From a virus, in the IMG/VR virus record IMGVR_UViG_3300017989_000188, positions 1 through 43,414 of that record: DNA of 43,414 nt, one strand, 5' to 3'. The notes below the pieces were generated by a model that worked only from the letters and a program-made list of their open reading frames with translations, made no database searches and was not told the origin of the DNA. The translations under genes were made by a program, and so were the position numbers. Shown here piece by piece: positions 31,989 through 39,912 of the stretch; the stretch's first letter is position 1; each line of letters opens with the position of its first letter.

Positions 31989-32574
31989 CAGCTCTCCAAT
32001 CTAGCACCATAGTGTTGGCCACCAGGCGCGTTGCATTCAAATCGTGCTGGCGCACTGGTGCGCTCATGGCGTGCGCCCAAGCGTCGGCCAGCGTGTGGGC
32101 CTGATCAAAGTTGCGCAGCACACCGTCTGCCTTCCAGTTAGACCACGGCGAGTTAGCCACCATCTGCGGCTTCTCGGCCTTGCCGTTACCCGTTAGCAAC
32201 TTCTTGGACGTACTGGGGTTGACTTCTGTAATCCAACTACGGCTACACAGGCTGGGCACCAGCATCACCAGCCCCGTCTCAACCTCTTGCAACAGCCGCA
32301 GTTGCAGCATGAGGGTGGCCGGGTTGCGCTTGTACACTGGAGTCTCAATGGCAATCTCCAGCTCGTCTATGCTGTAGTCGTCAATCCACTGCATGACGCA
32401 GTTCACTAGCGTTGTCGCCAGACTTTGCGCGCGCACGTTGTCGAATGTAGTGCGGCCAGTCCCTAGTTGGTGCAGCTCCCAGGCTACCGGGTCGCTGGGG
32501 CCGCGACACAGTACAGCCCCTGACATCGTGAATCCCAAATCAAGACCGATCCTCCAAGTTGCGTTGTTGGCCAT
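31981..32574 (-). CDS. RuvC-like nuclease (Holliday-junction resolvase family)
   Basis: This 197-residue protein starts at ATG 32574. It has the RuvC layout: GLDLG with Asp12, IAIETP with Glu77, a basic segment NPSTSKKLLTGNGKAEKPQM, and a C-terminal helix HTLADAWAHA with Asp164. These acidic residues would bind two metals in an RNase H fold. It probably resolves branched replication or recombination intermediates before packaging. An HNH gene overlaps its first 35 nt. Confidence 0.85.
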   Translation of the reverse strand: MANNATWRIGLDLGFTMSGAVLCRGPSDPVAWELHQLGTGRTTFDNVRAQSLATTLVNCVMQWIDDYSIDELEIAIETPVYKRNPATLMLQLRLLQEVETGLVMLVPSLCSRSWITEVNPSTSKKLLTGNGKAEKPQMVANSPWSNWKADGVLRNFDQAHTLADAWAHAMSAPVRQHDLNATRLVANTMVLDWRADD

Positions 32575-32977
32575 AACGAGCCCTATCCCGTCGTTTCATG
32601 CAAGTAATACAATCTCGACCCCCATTCGGTCGTAGGTATGTATTTTCAGGCGTAAACTTGTGTCCGTGTTTACAGTGAGTTTTCTTTGCGTTGGTCGCAG
32701 TTATGCTGGAGCTATTTTCAAGTACATTCTGAGCAGGCGTTACTAGTCGCAGATGATCTGTGTTTACACAAGCTCGATTGCGACACACATGGTCCACGTG
32801 CATTCCCTCTGGGATAGGACCGTACCGCTGCTCCCAGGCCCAGCGATGTGCTTTGACAACTTTTTGCCCATCGCAAAAATTGCCGTAGCCTTTTTGGTTA
32901 CGTGCGCCAATCCACTCTTGACAACCAGAGTCTTGAGACCTAACTTTCTTCGCAAACAGCAGTTGTCGTGTCGTCAT
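32540..32977 (-). mobile_element. Free-standing HNH homing endonuclease
   Basis: This 145-residue protein starts at ATG 32977 behind GGAGG. Residues about 19-50 carry the usual lead-in (CQEWIGARNQKGYGNF, then AHRWAWEQ), and VDHVCRNRACVNTDHL at 61-76 is a textbook HNH motif. The C-terminal part has a CxxH..CxxC-like zinc module (CKHGH and CITCMK). The gene overlaps the helicase gene by 38 nt at its start and the RuvC-like gene by 35 nt at its end, and its DNA is visibly richer in A and T. It looks like a selfish insertion between two replication genes. Confidence 0.88.
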
Positions 32978-34220
32978 GTCCGCCTCCGGTGTCTTTTATA
33001 ATCATGCGGTCAAGATCCGAATACAAAGGAACTTGCGGCCGCGCCGTTCCCTCCCTCTGCTTGATGACGTTTACTCGCATCAAGCTCTCTTGTTTATCCT
33101 GCGGTGTCTGGTTTAGGCCCAGGATAATATCAGCTATTTTCACCATATCCCAGCACTCCGACACGTCCTTTTCTGAGATCAACCAGTTATCGCTGCCTGC
33201 ACGATTCACCTGCCAGGCAGTGACAATTGGTATTTGCAGCTCTACTGCCAACGCGCGCATGTCTTGCACCACTCTGGCGTAGTTGTGTCGTTCCGAATTA
33301 CGATTGAATGCGGCGGGGCGGACTAGCTCCAGATAATCAACCATGAGGAGATCGACTTCCTGGCCATTCTTGCGCATGCGGCGCACAAGTGCGCCGATGT
33401 CGTCAGTTGTGATGCCCTTGTATGACCAGTCCTTAATCCACAACTCGCCCGCCAACTGTTTGCGCGCAGACCGAACCGCCGACCGCGCAGTGACCAACTC
33501 CTCCGACGTGAGTCCAGTCAAGCACTGGTCAATGCGTCGCACGCATTTGCCGCCGCTAATTTCCAAAGTGACGCCCAGCACGTTCAAACCAGATTGCGCT
33601 GCCGACGTTGCTACCTTCCACAGATAAGAAGTTTTGCCGCGCGCAGGACCAGCCATAAACACCAATAGCTCCCCCGCAGCAACCCCACCATGTAATACGC
33701 CATCCAGCTTATCTGATAGGCCCAGGCTACAAACAGATACTCTTTCGTCACCCGGTCCGACATCAGCTCCTGAATAGGAAAGGACGTGCGCGTCAACCAT
33801 GTTTCCTGCGTCCACGGCTCTTTCCAGTATATTCGCAGCATGGTGGACATCGAAGTCATCTTCGTCGGCATGATTCGAGATATACCACGCAGTCTTGTAC
33901 GCAATCTCTCGCTCCACGAACTTTCGCACATAGCGCTCCAGCGCTTCCTGGGGTATGGGTTCAAGTGTGTCCATGAGGTCCACGACGTCCAGCAGCTCCT
34001 CGGCCCGGTCAGGGCGGTTGCAGTATGCCGCTTGAATGTCCAGACGCAACATGTTGATTGTCAGGTTGTCGTCAACGTGCTGGTGCAGTTCGCGCAAATG
34101 CCCGTAGATGGCCTGCACCGTCGAGTTTGTGAACACGTCCTCGGTCAGTACGTCAGCGTAGTGGTGCCACGTGCTCTTGCGGCACAACGCAACTAGAATA
34201 TTATACAGAAGCAAGTCCAT
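32940..34220 (-). CDS. Replicative DNA helicase (DnaB/SF4 family)
   Basis: This 426-residue protein starts at ATG 34220 behind GGGAGAG. The N-terminal 150 residues are helical, like the DnaB N domain. The RecA core has Walker A GPARGKTS at 191-198, catalytic Glu220 in VTLE, and Walker B LLMVDYLEL at 291-299. The sensor-like TAWQVNRA follows. It unwinds the replication fork. The primase is a separate gene (41264-42076), so this phage does not use a T7-type fused primase-helicase. The 3' end is overlapped by the HNH gene. Confidence 0.93.
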   Translation of the reverse strand: MDLLLYNILVALCRKSTWHHYADVLTEDVFTNSTVQAIYGHLRELHQHVDDNLTINMLRLDIQAAYCNRPDRAEELLDVVDLMDTLEPIPQEALERYVRKFVEREIAYKTAWYISNHADEDDFDVHHAANILERAVDAGNMVDAHVLSYSGADVGPGDERVSVCSLGLSDKLDGVLHGGVAAGELLVFMAGPARGKTSYLWKVATSAAQSGLNVLGVTLEISGGKCVRRIDQCLTGLTSEELVTARSAVRSARKQLAGELWIKDWSYKGITTDDIGALVRRMRKNGQEVDLLMVDYLELVRPAAFNRNSERHNYARVVQDMRALAVELQIPIVTAWQVNRAGSDNWLISEKDVSECWDMVKIADIILGLNQTPQDKQESLMRVNVIKQREGTARPQVPLYSDLDRMIIKDTGGGHDDTTTAVCEES

Positions 34221-34235
34221 TGTGCTCTCCCTGGA

Positions 34236-34400
34236 CTAGTGCCCGCCGTACAGTTGCGCGAACATGTCCGCATTGGCCTCGTCAAGTTGGTCAGCCAGGA
34301 AGCAAACGTCCCTGCACAGATGCACCAAGTATCCATCCAGCTCTTCACCGTGCTCGTTCAGATAGTTGAGCAAGTCTCGGATCTCTGGGCGGTTGTGCAT
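34236..34400 (-). CDS. Hypothetical 54-aa protein
   Basis: ATG 34400 overlaps the kinase stop (TAATG) and has GGAGG at 6-nt spacing; a longer in-frame start lies inside the kinase gene and is rejected. The sequence MHNRPEIRDLLNYLNEHG onward is acidic and helical with a leucine-rich face. It lies between the kinase and helicase genes, so it may be a small helicase-associated factor. No family recognised. Confidence 0.65.
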   Translation of the reverse strand: MHNRPEIRDLLNYLNEHGEELDGYLVHLCRDVCFLADQLDEANADMFAQLYGGH

Positions 34401-34984
34401 TATCGTCCTCCCGCAAATAGGGTGTACTGCGGACGGTTGCGCAGGCATTGCCAGATGGGATACAGCAGCGATTCCAGGTCGCCATACTCCACGTCCAGCT
34501 CCAGTGCGAAATAATCGAACGTGTCCAGATCCGTTTCGCTAACATCTGCGTCAACCGCCATTGGGTTGTCCACAGTGTTAATGCGCACCAGCATAGAGTT
34601 CTCTTCGGTCAGCAGATACATGGCTTCGTTAGTGAATCGCAGATCATCCACGATGACAACGGCACCGGACGGCAAGTTTCGCGCCCAAGCGCGCACCCAA
34701 TAGTTGGGATCACCCTCGCGCCGCAACTGGCCCCAGGTCTGGAGCATGCGCCGCACCAACGGAGGAGTAGGCTTCTGGTGCCAGTCGACCTTTGGGAACG
34801 CGTTGGCGCACTCGCGCCGCAGCTCGGAGGCAAAGCTTGTCGTGACTACTGGAATGTGCGCGCCACGATCTGCCATGTGGTCTTCAATGTAGCGCTTAAG
34901 CATGCGCGCCAGCGTGCTTTTGCCTGCCCCCGCCTTGCCGCTTAGCGCAATGATAATGTTGTTGCTGGTGTCACCATCATACAT
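34400..34984 (-). CDS. Deoxynucleoside monophosphate kinase-like P-loop enzyme
   Basis: This 194-residue protein starts at ATG 34984 with GGGAGG upstream. Walker A GKAGAGKST lies at residues 16-24, followed by LARMLKRYIEDH. VVIVDDLRFTNEA (Walker B plus) is typical of phage dNMP kinases of the T4 gp1 type. It would phosphorylate dNMPs from degraded host DNA to dNDPs. The neighbouring HAD phosphatase and the Cas4-like nuclease fit a nucleotide or DNA-processing cluster. Confidence 0.82.
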   Translation of the reverse strand: MYDGDTSNNIIIALSGKAGAGKSTLARMLKRYIEDHMADRGAHIPVVTTSFASELRRECANAFPKVDWHQKPTPPLVRRMLQTWGQLRREGDPNYWVRAWARNLPSGAVVIVDDLRFTNEAMYLLTEENSMLVRINTVDNPMAVDADVSETDLDTFDYFALELDVEYGDLESLLYPIWQCLRNRPQYTLFAGGR

Positions 34985-35418
34985 TATCGGTCCTCCCAAC
35001 GACGCAGCTCACGATCATGGATGGCGTCCAACCTCGTCAGCACGTGCTCCCAAGGCACATCCAATCCGGCACCGATGCCGCGATCATCGACATACGCCAG
35101 CGACAGGCGCTTGCCGAAGTTCCCGATGTCAATGTCGTCGAACGGCATAGCGTTCCGCCGCATCCAGTTCTCCATCTCCCGCGCCATCTCGCGCCGTTCG
35201 GGCAGCGTGCGATACTGCGGGCTGAGTCGGCTCGACCACAGCACAATGTCCAGCCCGCGGTCCTTCACTGCTTGCAGGAAATCGCGGGCGCCAGCGATCG
35301 GCGGTCCCATGCGTGGATACTGGAAGTCGGCAATGGTGCCGTCGAAGTCTACCAGCACGATATTGCCAGCAGATCGGTACATCTGCATACGCTGGCCGTG
35401 TGTTAGTTTGCTATTCAT
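34984..35418 (-). CDS. HAD-superfamily phosphatase
   Basis: This 144-residue protein starts at ATG 35418. VLVDFDGTIADF carries the HAD nucleophile Asp24 and acid Asp26. The segment IVLWSSRLSPQYR is the second motif region, and LAYVDDRGIGAG has the C-terminal acidic pair. It has no long cap domain, so it resembles small polynucleotide- or nucleotidase-type HADs. The substrate is not evident; the adjacent nucleotide kinase suggests a nucleotide. Its stop overlaps the kinase ATG (TAATG). Confidence 0.83.
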   Translation of the reverse strand: MNSKLTHGQRMQMYRSAGNIVLVDFDGTIADFQYPRMGPPIAGARDFLQAVKDRGLDIVLWSSRLSPQYRTLPERREMAREMENWMRRNAMPFDDIDIGNFGKRLSLAYVDDRGIGAGLDVPWEHVLTRLDAIHDRELRRWEDR

Positions 35419-35590
35419 CGGTAGTTACCTCCAGCTCGGGACTGTCGGAGTGTAGCACCCACCTGTCTGCATTCCAGCTATAGACGCGACCAGAATGTGA
35501 TAGTGCCAGGAGCTCAATCGCAGTGGCGCGGCCCCATTCGCTTTCATATTCGTACTCGAACGAGTGCAATTGCACGATCTTATCCTGCAT
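35411..35590 (-). CDS. Hypothetical 59-aa protein
   Basis: ATG 35590 lies in the end of the Cas4-like gene, behind GGAGGGCGAAG. The peptide begins MQDKIVQLHSFEYEYES and ends SPELEVTTDE. It has an aromatic- and acid-rich sequence that could make a small beta fold. The stop and the next ATG overlap (ATGAATAG). Function unknown. Confidence 0.66.
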   Translation of the reverse strand: MQDKIVQLHSFEYEYESEWGRATAIELLALSHSGRVYSWNADRWVLHSDSPELEVTTDE

Positions 35591-36443
35591 CTTCGCCCTC
35601 CAGCTTCCAGGGGTACAGCACCGCAGGCTCCAGGCCCTGCTGGCGACGCTGGATGGCGTCGTGGCAACAGTGCGAGAAGGCGCACCAGTCGCACGCCTGG
35701 GAACCGGGGAGCTCGGCGGGCCGCAGCGCCGCCTGCTTCTTCACTGCACGCTGGATGCGGTACAGCTTGGGCAAGATCGTGTCGTTCCAGAGCTCGTCGT
35801 CCCTGGGCAGCCACAGTCCGCCCACAATCTCCATGCCGTCGCGGTTCGGGTGGATACCCATCCGACACTCGCTGCGGTCGTAGATCACCAGCCAAGCCCA
35901 GGGCTTGTCGAAGATCTGCATGTTGGCCTGGCACTGCCAGAGGTAGGACAGATGGTGCTTCTCGATGTGCTGGAGCAAGCGGTCGGCCCCACCAGAATCA
36001 TACGCCTGCACCATTCGCTTGTACTTCCAGTACCCGACCGACTTGCCCTCGAACACGGCGTCCTTGCCATCGTGGTCGATGAGTCCGTCCAGGCGGCAGG
36101 CCACCTTGATCGTCTCATCCTTGAACTCGAACTCCCCGACGTGGGACTTGGTTTCCACCTGTCCCGTGTCGTTGAACTCGATGCCGCCGATCTCGTATCC
36201 CTCGTCCTTGAGTGCCTGGCGCAGGATGTCATGCGCGGCGTCCCCGCCGTCACCGTAGTCCTGGCCACGGGCAGTGCGCGGCTGGGGCCGCTCTCCCATC
36301 AGGCGGTGGAAGATCTGGCGCGGGCAGGACGTGAGCTCACTGGCCCGGAAGCGCAGCGACGGCTTGTAGTAGTCGGCCGCACACGCCTGCTTGATCATTC
36401 GCTCGGTTCGTTTCAGATAGACATCACCGATTGGATCTCTCAT
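35580..36443 (-). CDS. Cas4/RecB-like PD-(D/E)XK nuclease with iron-sulphur cysteines
   Basis: This 287-residue protein starts at ATG 36443 behind GGAGGAACC; upstream in-frame starts are unsupported. The nuclease core has His71 in AAHDIL, Asp119 in RLDGLID and Glu132-Gly-Lys134 (FEGKS). A lone Cys40 (TSCPRQI) plus CDWCAFSHCC at 251-260 matches the split four-cysteine pattern that holds a 4Fe-4S cluster in Cas4 and AddB-type nucleases. Phage members probably process DNA ends during recombination. No CRISPR array or Cas1/Cas2 is present here. Confidence 0.84.
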   Translation of the reverse strand: MRDPIGDVYLKRTERMIKQACAADYYKPSLRFRASELTSCPRQIFHRLMGERPQPRTARGQDYGDGGDAAHDILRQALKDEGYEIGGIEFNDTGQVETKSHVGEFEFKDETIKVACRLDGLIDHDGKDAVFEGKSVGYWKYKRMVQAYDSGGADRLLQHIEKHHLSYLWQCQANMQIFDKPWAWLVIYDRSECRMGIHPNRDGMEIVGGLWLPRDDELWNDTILPKLYRIQRAVKKQAALRPAELPGSQACDWCAFSHCCHDAIQRRQQGLEPAVLYPWKLEGEDAG

Positions 36444-36456
36444 GGTTCCTCCAGTT

Positions 36457-36478
36457 GGGGCGGGCCGAAACCCGCCCC
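36457..36478 (-). terminator. GC hairpin between leftward genes
   Basis: GGGGCGGG (36457-36464) pairs with CCCGCCCC (36471-36478) in an 8-bp stem. It lies in the gap between the 71-aa gene and the Cas4-like gene. There is no U-tract in the leftward direction, so it may be a weak terminator or a processing element rather than a full stop. Confidence 0.4.
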
Positions 36479-36489
36479 TATTCGTAACG

Positions 36490-36705
36490 CTACCGCCGAG
36501 GGTCCAGCGCGTCCATCGCCATAGCAATGCCCGCCAATACTCCTGCCTGATAGCGAATGGTTTCTATCGTGTCCTTTGCCGCCGAGCGTGTCACCATCTC
36601 CAGCGACATCTCGTGCAGCTTGGCCAACGCCGCGCGTGCTTCCTGGCCTCCTGGGCTGGACAGCAGCGCCTTGGTGTCGTCAGACAGGTGCAGCTCGTTA
36701 GGCAA
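36490..36705 (-). CDS. Hypothetical helical protein, 71 aa
   Basis: The start is TTG 36705, unusual but well supported by AAGGAGG six nucleotides away. The gene overlaps the SSB stop by 8 nt. The protein (MPNELHLSDDTKALL...) is alpha-helical, with an Ala/Met-rich C-terminal helix. It could be a small partner of the SSB or of the nuclease downstream. Unknown family. Confidence 0.68.
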   Translation of the reverse strand: MPNELHLSDDTKALLSSPGGQEARAALAKLHEMSLEMVTRSAAKDTIETIRYQAGVLAGIAMAMDALDPRR

Positions 36706-37420
36706 TGGGGACCTCCTTGTCGATGACCTCCCAGTCGAGAGCGTCCCCGTAGGTGCGAATCATCGCCTCGCGCATCTCGGCCGCAGTCATGATGCGAGGA
36801 TCAACCTTCTCCATCACGTCAACGAACACCTTGTTGTGCCAGTCCGGCACCAGGTCGTCCAGCTTAGACACCTTGTTGCCACACGACACGCTGTAGCGGG
36901 TGTCCTTGAAGCTGGTGCCCTTGCGCGTCACGATGAGATCGAAGCCCTCGTCAGGATCGCAGAAGTACGCCGAGTCCAGCGCATCCAACTCGTCCAGTCG
37001 GTCGTTTACCTGGTCCGCAGCACCCTTCGAGAAGCCGCACAGGAACGGGCCGTCGTACTTCTCGCCATCCCAGACAAACGCCTGGACGTGCCACTTGCTA
37101 CTGGGCTTGATCTTGGCCGCAATCTTCTCGTCGCCAGGATCGCCGGTGGAGTTGAGGTAGTTCACCAGGCGGCAGATCCAGCAGTCACCATCACCGTGCT
37201 CGACCATGCAGGCCGGGGCAATCCCATAACCCTCCGAGCTCTCGAAGTTGTAATGATTGGTGGCCTTCACGAAGATCATGCCGTCCTCGTTCATGGGCGG
37301 CACGACCCGCAGACGGTGCACGCCCTCACCGAAGTTAAAGAAGACAGTCTTCTTCTTGAGAGCATTTTTATTAGCGGCGCGGTTAACTTTGTAGGTGCGG
37401 GGCTTACGCAGTCCAGCCAT
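36698..37420 (-). CDS. Single-stranded DNA-binding protein (gp32-like)
   Basis: This 240-residue protein starts at ATG 37420 behind AGGAGAAC. The basic N-terminus (LRKPRTYKVNRAANKNALKK) leads to an OB-type beta region (FNFGEGVHRLRVVPP). A zinc-like set, CMVEHGDGDCWICRL, recalls the metal site of T4 gp32. The C-terminus is acidic (DALDWEVIDKEV). It would coat single-stranded DNA at the fork and help the polymerase. It is the first gene after the strongest promoter in the window, which fits a protein needed in bulk. Confidence 0.78.
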   Translation of the reverse strand: MAGLRKPRTYKVNRAANKNALKKKTVFFNFGEGVHRLRVVPPMNEDGMIFVKATNHYNFESSEGYGIAPACMVEHGDGDCWICRLVNYLNSTGDPGDEKIAAKIKPSSKWHVQAFVWDGEKYDGPFLCGFSKGAADQVNDRLDELDALDSAYFCDPDEGFDLIVTRKGTSFKDTRYSVSCGNKVSKLDDLVPDWHNKVFVDVMEKVDPRIMTAAEMREAMIRTYGDALDWEVIDKEVPIA

Positions 37421-37451
37421 GTGTTGTTCTCCTGTTCATTAGGTTGAAAGT

Positions 37452-37475
37452 AGTAGTGGGGTACTCCCCTCTACT
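37452..37475 (-). promoter_or_regulatory. 5'-terminal hairpin of the SSB transcript
   Basis: Reading leftward, AGTAG (37475-37471), one A, then GGGG (37469-37466), loop AGTA, CCCC (37461-37458), one A and CTACT (37456-37452) form a hairpin with a single mismatch. Transcription from the adjacent promoter would begin at or next to its 5' arm, so the mRNA starts double-stranded, which often protects RNA from 5'-end-dependent decay. Confidence 0.6.
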
Positions 37476-37478
37476 ATT

Positions 37479-37507
37479 ATTATACCAGTTTTTCTGGCAG
37501 TTGTCAA
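37479..37507 (-). promoter_or_regulatory. Perfect-consensus sigma70 promoter before the SSB gene
   Basis: On the minus strand, TTGACA (37507-37502), an exact 17-bp spacer (37501-37485) and TATAAT (37484-37479) match the sigma70 consensus at all twelve positions. The -35 box overlaps the polymerase stop codon (TGA 37506-37504). It serves the SSB gene and the replication genes to its left. Confidence 0.92.
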
Positions 37508-39912
37508 GCGACAAGTTGCATGTCGCCCCAGTTTTTTCCGATCTCCACGTCACTCACCAGTGGCATGTCAAATCCAGTAACGCCCCAGCGTTCCAGATCA
37601 GGGTTAGTCATATTGTTGCGCACCAGCGCGCAGACCGCCTCTTCCTCCCCAGGATAAGTGTCGACGATAACACTGTCGTGCACCTGCAACACCAACTGGG
37701 ACTGGAGCGCGGCACGGCGCATGGCCTCCTCCAGGCCGATCATCGCAGCGTAGGTGATGCACGCTGCTGGGTTCTGCACGCACATGTTCCAAGCCTGGCG
37801 TTGAATCCGCCAGCCGGGCCACGTGTCCCAGTCGTCCGGTGCGATGAAGCGGCGCCGGAATCCGAACGGCGTCTCGACGAAGTGGTCGCGCTGCACCCTG
37901 GAGTGGATGCGCTTGATGTAGTTGTCCAGTCCACTGAACGTGGCAAAGTAGCCGTCGATAAGCGCCTGCGCCGCATCCTTGCTGATGCCCAACTGGGCAG
38001 CCAGCGTGCGGGAGCCGCCACCGTACATCAACAGGAACGTGGTCCGCTTGATGTGCTGCCGCTCCAGCGGCGTCACCTTGTCGACCGGCTTGTCGTAGAC
38101 GATGCTGGCCATGCGATAGTGCAGGTCCTCGCCGGATGCGATGGCGTCGATCATCTTCTGGTCCTGGCTGAGCCACGCCGCCACGCGTACCTCGGCCTGC
38201 CCCAGGTCACCCTCGATGATGGAGCCGCCTGCGAACCGGCTGATGTACTGGCGCTTGATGTTGAGCTCCAGCGGAATAGCATGGTCGTCCTCGGCGTCCG
38301 GCTTTTTCGGGATGTTCTGGTTGTTCGGTGCCTGCGACGACAGGCGGTTCGTCTCCACCACGTCGGAGCGGTAACTGGTGTGCACGTAGGTAAGCCCGTC
38401 AGGGTGATCCACCATGTGCTTCTCGGCCAGTCCCGTCACATAGGTTCCGTGCAGCTTGGACAGCCTGCGGAACATGAGAATATCCTCGATCACTGGATGC
38501 TTGTGCGACTCTCGCTCCAGGATTGCCTTTTGCGTGGAGAAGGACTCGTCGTCGTCGTCCGGCAGCTTGTAGTACTTGCCAGCAAACAGCCTGGACGTGT
38601 GATGCTTCTTGAGCACCAGGTTGATGTCAGGCACGTTCTCATGCAGGGCGTCTACTAGCTGCTTGGGGGACGCTGGGTTGATTGGTCCGAGCTGGTCACA
38701 GATGGCGGCTCGTACCGACGCAAGCTCTTCTTGGAATCGCTGGTCGAGTTCGCCGTTCGTCTCCCGGCTGACGCAAGCTCCTCTTGCTTCCATGGATCCA
38801 AGTACGGGATAGAGTCCTCGCATGAGGGCGTGCGCCTTGCCGAGTCCTGCCCCGTCAATAATGACCTTCTGGCCCTGGGCAGCGGCAATTGATGCTTCAC
38901 CGTCGGCGCCAGCGTAGTCATACTGTTCGTCATCAGCGACGTGCTCCCATCCACCTCTAGCGGCCACGAGTGCTCGATGTCCCTTACTGTAATCGGCCAG
39001 CCTGGGCAGGTATCGGAAGGTGAGGGACTTGAGGTCTTTGAGTGGGTCTGTCTCGTCGATGATATGCTCGGCAGTAGACGTATCCCACATGTTAACCACG
39101 TCATACCCGAATCGCTGCATCCACTTGAAGTCGAACTTGATGTTGCTACCGCACTTAACCAGATCAGGCCGCCGCAGAAGCTCGTCGAGCCAGGCCGGGA
39201 TCGTGCTATCCGGCGGCAACTGGACCACCCATGCGCGCCCAGGTTTGTCAGATACAACAGCCATGCGTATCCGAGCGTCGGGATGCCACGGATCCAGTCC
39301 GGGATAGGTTTCGAGATCAAACCCAAGGAACGCGCCACTGTCCAAGCCATGCAGAGGGGCAGGACAACTGCTCCACTCAGGAGTATTAGGTGATAGAACT
39401 TCATAGTCACCCCATGCTGTTTCCACGTGCCCGTTCATGGCAGCCTGGAGATCCATGAGCAACCACTTGCGCAACCCGTGCTTGGCCTTGGTGTACTCCA
39501 GCGAGTGCGTGGCGATGGCTGGGATGTCCAGTCCCTCGAAGCGCATGTTGGTGCGCTGATTGTTGGCCACGCTGTCATTGCCCTTGTTCGTGGCGCAGGA
39601 CACGGCGGTCGCCCCGAAACACAGGATCCAGTCTGGATCAAACTCCTCGATCTCCTGCATCACGCGGTTGCGCTGCCCCCGAATAGACTCCGGATCGGCA
39701 GGCTTGTTCTTGGTCACACGACCAATGCGAATCTTGTCTGGCTTTCCAGCATGCGCCTCGTGTGTGCTGACGAACACCACCTGGGCATCGACGCCAGCCT
39801 TGTCGGCCAGCTCGGACAGGATGTCCTCTGACTCAGGATCGAGCGAAGGACCACCCGCCAGCACCAGCTCTGACAGTGCAGGCACAAGAAACACCACGCG
39901 CGGTTCACTCAT
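37504..39912 (-). CDS. polA: DNA polymerase A with 3'-5' exonuclease and N-terminal UDG-like domain
   Basis: This 802-residue protein starts at ATG 39912 behind GGGAGG. Residues 1-165 resemble the uracil-DNA glycosylase superfamily fold (PDWILCFGATAVSC, then a HSLEY segment). Exonuclease motifs follow: DLETY (Asp199, Glu201), NIKFDF (Asn257, Asp261) and YAGADGE (Asp337). Polymerase motif A is EGDLGQAEVRV (Asp569), motif B has R618, K622, F626 and Y630, and motif C is VHDS at 744-747. Phe at the 762-equivalent position is the form linked to virulent phages. Motif C has Ser where Glu is usual. It is the replicative polymerase. Confidence 0.93.
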   Translation of the reverse strand: MSEPRVVFLVPALSELVLAGGPSLDPESEDILSELADKAGVDAQVVFVSTHEAHAGKPDKIRIGRVTKNKPADPESIRGQRNRVMQEIEEFDPDWILCFGATAVSCATNKGNDSVANNQRTNMRFEGLDIPAIATHSLEYTKAKHGLRKWLLMDLQAAMNGHVETAWGDYEVLSPNTPEWSSCPAPLHGLDSGAFLGFDLETYPGLDPWHPDARIRMAVVSDKPGRAWVVQLPPDSTIPAWLDELLRRPDLVKCGSNIKFDFKWMQRFGYDVVNMWDTSTAEHIIDETDPLKDLKSLTFRYLPRLADYSKGHRALVAARGGWEHVADDEQYDYAGADGEASIAAAQGQKVIIDGAGLGKAHALMRGLYPVLGSMEARGACVSRETNGELDQRFQEELASVRAAICDQLGPINPASPKQLVDALHENVPDINLVLKKHHTSRLFAGKYYKLPDDDDESFSTQKAILERESHKHPVIEDILMFRRLSKLHGTYVTGLAEKHMVDHPDGLTYVHTSYRSDVVETNRLSSQAPNNQNIPKKPDAEDDHAIPLELNIKRQYISRFAGGSIIEGDLGQAEVRVAAWLSQDQKMIDAIASGEDLHYRMASIVYDKPVDKVTPLERQHIKRTTFLLMYGGGSRTLAAQLGISKDAAQALIDGYFATFSGLDNYIKRIHSRVQRDHFVETPFGFRRRFIAPDDWDTWPGWRIQRQAWNMCVQNPAACITYAAMIGLEEAMRRAALQSQLVLQVHDSVIVDTYPGEEEAVCALVRNNMTNPDLERWGVTGFDMPLVSDVEIGKNWGDMQLVA

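Noticed and set aside
37444-38658. A 404-codon plus-strand frame opposite polymerase A
   Set aside because: Polymerase motifs are on the minus strand, and this frame is its antisense shadow without a start signal.
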